The position numbers were made by a program, and so were the translations under genes. Shown here piece after piece: positions 13,282 through 15,962 of a stretch of DNA of 15,962 nt (the stretch's first letter is position 1; the number at the start of each line of letters is the position of its first letter). Source of the DNA: Methylococcaceae bacterium UBA6146 (GTDB lineage: Bacteria > Pseudomonadota > Gammaproteobacteria > Methylococcales > Methylomonadaceae); NCBI GenBank assembly GCA_002422395.1, contig DIUY01000023.1, positions 1-15,962 on the forward strand, in the 5' to 3' direction. The notes under the pieces were generated by a model. It did no database searches and was not told the DNA's origin. It saw only the letters and a list, made by a program, of their open reading frames with translations.

Positions 13282-13686
13282 TTAATTTTTCTGTTTCAGC
13301 AAGTCCCTGATTTCAGTCAGTAACAGTTCTTCTTTAGTGGGTGCGGGTTCGGGTGGGGGTGGTGCAACTTCGGTTTTTTTAAGTTTGTTGATAAGTTTGA
13401 CCACCATGAAGATGACGAAGGCAATGATTGTGAAATCGACGGCAGACTGAATAAAATTACCATAATTTAAGGTGACAGCCGGAGCGCCATCGACCGCTTC
13501 TTTAATGGTTATTGCCAGTTTGCTGAAGTCCACCCCGCCAATAAGCACACCAATTGGCGGCATAAACACGTCGGCAACCAGAGAGGAAATAATTTTGCCG
13601 AAAGCTGCGCCAACAATGATCCCTACGGCCATATCAACCGCGTTGCCTTTAACGGCAAACTCTTTAAATTCTTTTAATATGCTCAT
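13282..13686 (-). CDS. mscL: Large-conductance mechanosensitive channel MscL
   Basis: 134 residues: MSILKEFKEFAVKGNAVDMA, VGIIVGAAFGKIISSLVADV (first membrane helix), FMPPIGVLIGGVDFSKLAIT in the periplasmic loop, YGNFIQSAVDFTIIAFVIFM (second helix), a VAPPPPEPAPTKEELLLTEI linker and a C-terminal helical bundle (RDLLKQKN). All standard MscL parts are present at normal length. The ATG at 13686 is preferred because AAGGAG lies 6 bases upstream. It releases solutes on hypo-osmotic shock. It is convergent with ccdB and divergent from the chrA-like gene, so it is probably a separate unit unrelated to nitrogen metabolism. Confidence 0.97.
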   Translation of the reverse strand: MSILKEFKEFAVKGNAVDMAVGIIVGAAFGKIISSLVADVFMPPIGVLIGGVDFSKLAITIKEAVDGAPAVTLNYGNFIQSAVDFTIIAFVIFMVVKLINKLKKTEVAPPPPEPAPTKEELLLTEIRDLLKQKN

Positions 13687-13845
13687 GATCAACTCCTTTT
13701 TTATTAGATGGTTAAGTAAAACTGTTTAAATCTGCAATGACACCCTACAAGGCCTGATGGGTGGGTCGGGCGTCAGTTAACACTACGTGTTTAATGACAA
13801 AAAAGCACCTCTTTTTTCTTGGGACTGAGGCTGGAAAAACGGTTC

Positions 13846-13851
13846 TATAAT
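13846..13851 (+). promoter_or_regulatory. Predicted -10 element (TATAAT) for the chrA-nasA unit
   Basis: A consensus -10 lies 34 bp ahead of the chrA-like ATG; no good -35 at 17 bp is seen (GACTGA). An activator-dependent or weak promoter is possible. A near-palindrome, AACAC-TAC-GTGTT (13779-13791), lies 55 bp upstream and may be an operator. No sigma-54 site and no ANTAR-type hairpins are seen here, unlike nirB. Confidence 0.4.
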
Positions 13852-13885
13852 GCAGCTTCTTTCACAATGACACCAGACCACAATT

Positions 13886-15241
13886 ATGCCTACGACGAAT
13901 GAAAAAGTGCAACAAACGCCCCCGCCTCCAGTTAGCCTGATGCAAGCGTTTTTGTTTTGGTTAAAAATGGGGCTGGTCAGTTTTGGCGGCCCTGCGGGAC
14001 AGATTGCCATCATGCACCAAGAATTAGTGGAAAAACGCCGGTGGATTTCAGAAAAGCGTTTTTTGCATGCGCTGAACTATTGCATGTTGTTACCCGGCCC
14101 TGAAGCTCAACAGTTGGCGACCTATTTGGGTTGGCTGATGCACCGCACTTGGGGCGGCATTATTGCCGGTGCGCTCTTTGTGCTGCCGTCGTTAATAGTG
14201 TTGATTTTATTGAGCTGGGGCTACCTGCGCTTTGGACATAAACCCGAAGTTGCCGCAATGCTCTACGGTATCAAACCTGCGGTTACGGCGATTGTGTTAT
14301 TTGCGGCGTATCGGATCGGCTCGCGGGCGTTAAAAAATTGGCTGCTGTGGGCATTGGCGGCGGCTTCGTTTGTGGCTATTTTTGCCTTGCACACCCCATT
14401 TCCGTTGATTGTGTCAAGTGCTGCAATAATTGGCGCAATCGGCGGGAAGTTTATGCCGCACTATTTTGCAGTCGGTGGCGGGCATGGTGCGGCAAAACAA
14501 AGTTATGGCGCGGCGTTGATTGATGACCACACGCCGATTCCTGAACACGCAAAATTTTGTTGGGCGCAGTTGGTAAAAATCGCCGTGGCAGGCGTTTTGT
14601 TGTGGGGCACAGTGATGGGTTTCTTATGTTCGCAATACGGTTGGCATGGCACGCTAACGCAAATGGCGTGGTTTTTTAGCAAAGCGGCATTGCTGACATT
14701 CGGCGGCGCTTATGCGGTTTTGCCCTATGTTTATCAAGGTGCGGTTGAACATTTTCATTGGTTGGGCGCGGCGCAAATGATGGACGGGCTGGCGTTAGGC
14801 GAAACCACCCCTGGGCCGCTGATTATGGTCGTGACGTTTGTCGGTTTTGTGGGCGGTTGGCAATCCTTGCCGGTTGGTTCAGCCGCCGCGCTAATGGCGG
14901 GAACAAGCGCGGCGTTGGTGGTGACGTATTTTACTTTTTTACCTAGTTTTTTGTTTATTCTGGCAGGCGCACCGCTGGTTGAGTCGACGCACGGCAATTT
15001 GAAGTTTACCGCGCCTTTGTCGGCGATTACGGCCGCTGTTGTTGGCGTGATTTTGAATTTAGCGGTGTTTTTTGCCCAACATTTGTTTTTTCCGCAAGGT
15101 TATGCGGGGCAATTTGACGTAATTGCGGCAGTGATTTCAGCGGGCGCGTTGTTGGCATTGGTGCGTTACAAAGTCGGCATTATCCCTTTAATTGCGGTTT
15201 GTGGCGCGATTGGCTTGCTGTGTTTTTTCCTTAAAATATAA
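13886..15241 (+). CDS. chrA: Chromate-transporter (CHR) family membrane protein, two-domain type
   Basis: 451 residues, strongly hydrophobic, with two repeated halves as in long ChrA proteins. The N-terminal half has LVSFGGPAGQIAIMHQELVE (about 31-50) and LNYCMLLPGPEAQQLATYLG; the C-terminal half has LTFGGAYAVLPYVYQGAVEH (about 270) and DGLALGETTPGPLIMVVTFV. These are the paired FGG...and PGP motifs of the family. ChrA exports chromate in the cases studied; many homologues have no assigned substrate. It has no chrB neighbour. Its stop is 7 bp before the nasA ATG, so it is almost surely co-transcribed with the nitrate reductase. That suggests an anion-transport role linked to nitrate metabolism, for example nitrate, nitrite, sulfate or molybdate, but this is only context. 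The gene name reflects the family, not a tested function. Confidence 0.85.
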   Translation: MPTTNEKVQQTPPPPVSLMQAFLFWLKMGLVSFGGPAGQIAIMHQELVEKRRWISEKRFLHALNYCMLLPGPEAQQLATYLGWLMHRTWGGIIAGALFVLPSLIVLILLSWGYLRFGHKPEVAAMLYGIKPAVTAIVLFAAYRIGSRALKNWLLWALAAASFVAIFALHTPFPLIVSSAAIIGAIGGKFMPHYFAVGGGHGAAKQSYGAALIDDHTPIPEHAKFCWAQLVKIAVAGVLLWGTVMGFLCSQYGWHGTLTQMAWFFSKAALLTFGGAYAVLPYVYQGAVEHFHWLGAAQMMDGLALGETTPGPLIMVVTFVGFVGGWQSLPVGSAAALMAGTSAALVVTYFTFLPSFLFILAGAPLVESTHGNLKFTAPLSAITAAVVGVILNLAVFFAQHLFFPQGYAGQFDVIAAVISAGALLALVRYKVGIIPLIAVCGAIGLLCFFLKI

Positions 15242-15248
15242 CGCATAA

Positions 15249-15962
15249 ATGACTAAAACTATCCAAACCACTTGCCCTTACTGCGGGGTAGGCTGTGGCA
15301 TCACCGCCAGCGTCGATGGACGGCAACGTAGCGCTAAAATTAAAGGCGACAAGGCGCATCCGGCTAATTTTGGGCGGCTTTGCTCAAAAGGTTCGGCGCT
15401 TGGCGAAACTGTGGGGCTTAAGAACCGTTTACTGCAACCGCAAATTTTGGGTCGCGAAACCGACTGGGAAGAAGCCTTAACGTGGGTCGCCGACTCTTTC
15501 ATGCGTGTTATCCGGGAATATGGCCCCGATGCGGTGGCCATTTACGGTTCGGGGCAGTTGTTGACGGAAGATTATTATGTCGCCAATAAATTGATGAAAG
15601 GCTTCATTGGCAGTGGCAATATGGACACTAATAGCCGCTTGTGCATGTCGTCTTCGGTGGCGGGTCATAAACGCGCGTTTGGCACTGACACCGTGCCGGG
15701 CTGTTATGATGATTTTGAACAGGCTGATCTGATTGTGCTGATTGGCTCGAATACGGCCTGGTGCCATCCGGTGAGTTTTCAGCGCATCCGCGCCGCCAAA
15801 GAAGCCAACCCGCAGTTAAAAGTTGTCGTCATAGATCCACGGCGGACGGCAAGCTGTGATATTGCCGATTTGCATTTGCCGCTCGCGGCGGGTAGCGATA
15901 CGGCGCTGTTCAATGGCTTGTTGAATTATCTTGTAGGTTGGGATGACGTTAGGAATCCCAAC
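15249..15962 (+). CDS. nasA: Assimilatory nitrate reductase catalytic subunit, N-terminal part (cut by window end)
   Basis: The first 238 codons are present of an expected 700-900. The N-terminal [4Fe-4S] site is Cys9-x2-Cys12-x3-Cys16 and Cys45 (CPYCGVGC ... RLCSKG). The molybdenum ligand is Cys132 in SRLCMSSSVAGHKRAFGTDT. DLIVLIGSNTAWCHPVSFQR and VVIDPRRTASCDIADLHLPL are family motifs for bis-MGD cofactor binding. It reduces nitrate to nitrite in the cytoplasm, probably with electrons from the oxidoreductase at 11332-12546. No clear ribosome site precedes the ATG; translation may be coupled to the chrA-like gene 7 bp upstream. The last ten or so codons (GWDDVRNPN) coincide with a palindromic repeat and do not look like NasA, so the gene may be interrupted there. 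Confidence 0.93.
   Translation, partial: MTKTIQTTCPYCGVGCGITASVDGRQRSAKIKGDKAHPANFGRLCSKGSALGETVGLKNRLLQPQILGRETDWEEALTWVADSFMRVIREYGPDAVAIYGSGQLLTEDYYVANKLMKGFIGSGNMDTNSRLCMSSSVAGHKRAFGTDTVPGCYDDFEQADLIVLIGSNTAWCHPVSFQRIRAAKEANPQLKVVVIDPRRTASCDIADLHLPLAAGSDTALFNGLLNYLVGWDDVRNPN
15934..15962. repeat. Palindromic repeat at the window end, inside nasA
   Basis: GTTGGGAT (15937-15944) is matched by ATCCCAAC (15955-15962) around GACGTTAGGA, preceded by TAG. TAGGTTGGG...CCCAAC palindromes are widely dispersed in many bacteria, and the form is similar to the GTAGGGTGGGC element at 3903-3974. It begins where NasA-like sequence (LFNGLLNYL) stops, and the window ends exactly at the second arm. Only part of the element may be visible. 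Confidence 0.6.

Noticed and set aside
1..15962. CRISPR arrays, tRNA or rRNA genes
   Set aside because: No regularly spaced direct repeats and no tRNA- or rRNA-like sequence were seen by eye; no attachment-site duplication near the integrase remnant was found.

Overview
The window reads as chromosome from a gammaproteobacterium of moderate GC content. The overall protein resemblance suggests an aerobic methanotroph (Methylococcales), but that is an impression from remembered sequences, not a search result. It holds three things: a mobile-element and prophage graveyard (about 1-4900), a nitrate/nitrite assimilation cluster with its regulators (about 5000-12550, resuming at 13886-15962), and small cargo (ccdAB, mscL) inserted in that cluster. 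Both ends of the window fall in likely multicopy repeats: an IS481-type transposase on the left and a palindromic repeat on the right. It may therefore be a whole contig that broke at repeats.

Left region: a decayed IS481 transposase; traces of an antitoxin-like gene; a conserved lipoprotein of unknown function (minus strand); a stand-alone SufU Fe-S scaffold gene (minus strand); a deleted IS982-like transposase; a frameshifted DUF4102-type integrase start; two phage-like small genes; a nested palindromic MITE-like element; a frameshifted Mu-F-like head protein that runs straight into an RHS-repeat fragment on the other strand. Nothing here looks like an intact mobile element.

Regulatory region: a minus-strand pair encodes a NasT-like ANTAR response regulator and, 25 bp downstream, a protein made of three GAF-like repeats where NasS would usually be expected. 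On the plus strand follows an RRM-like RNA-binding protein gene whose frame is broken at a run of eight A. Next comes a nirB leader with a good sigma-54 -24/-12 promoter, two hexaloop hairpins of the ANTAR-target type, and a strong intrinsic terminator just before the nirB start. The simplest reading is nitrogen-limitation control at the promoter combined with nitrate/nitrite-dependent antitermination in the leader.

Metabolic region: nirB, nirD and a PhzF-family gene overlap by 4 bp each and are followed closely by an FAD/NAD(P)H oxidoreductase, a likely electron donor for nitrate reductase. A ccdAB toxin-antitoxin module and a convergent mscL gene follow. A chromate-transporter-family gene (chrA-like) then has its own -10 element and lies 7 bp ahead of nasA, the molybdopterin nitrate reductase, which is cut by the window end. 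NasA would reduce nitrate to nitrite, the oxidoreductase would feed it electrons, and NirBD would reduce nitrite to ammonium.

Several reading frames are broken at or near homopolymers (positions about 4082-4094 and 6697-6704), so some breaks could be sequencing errors rather than biology.
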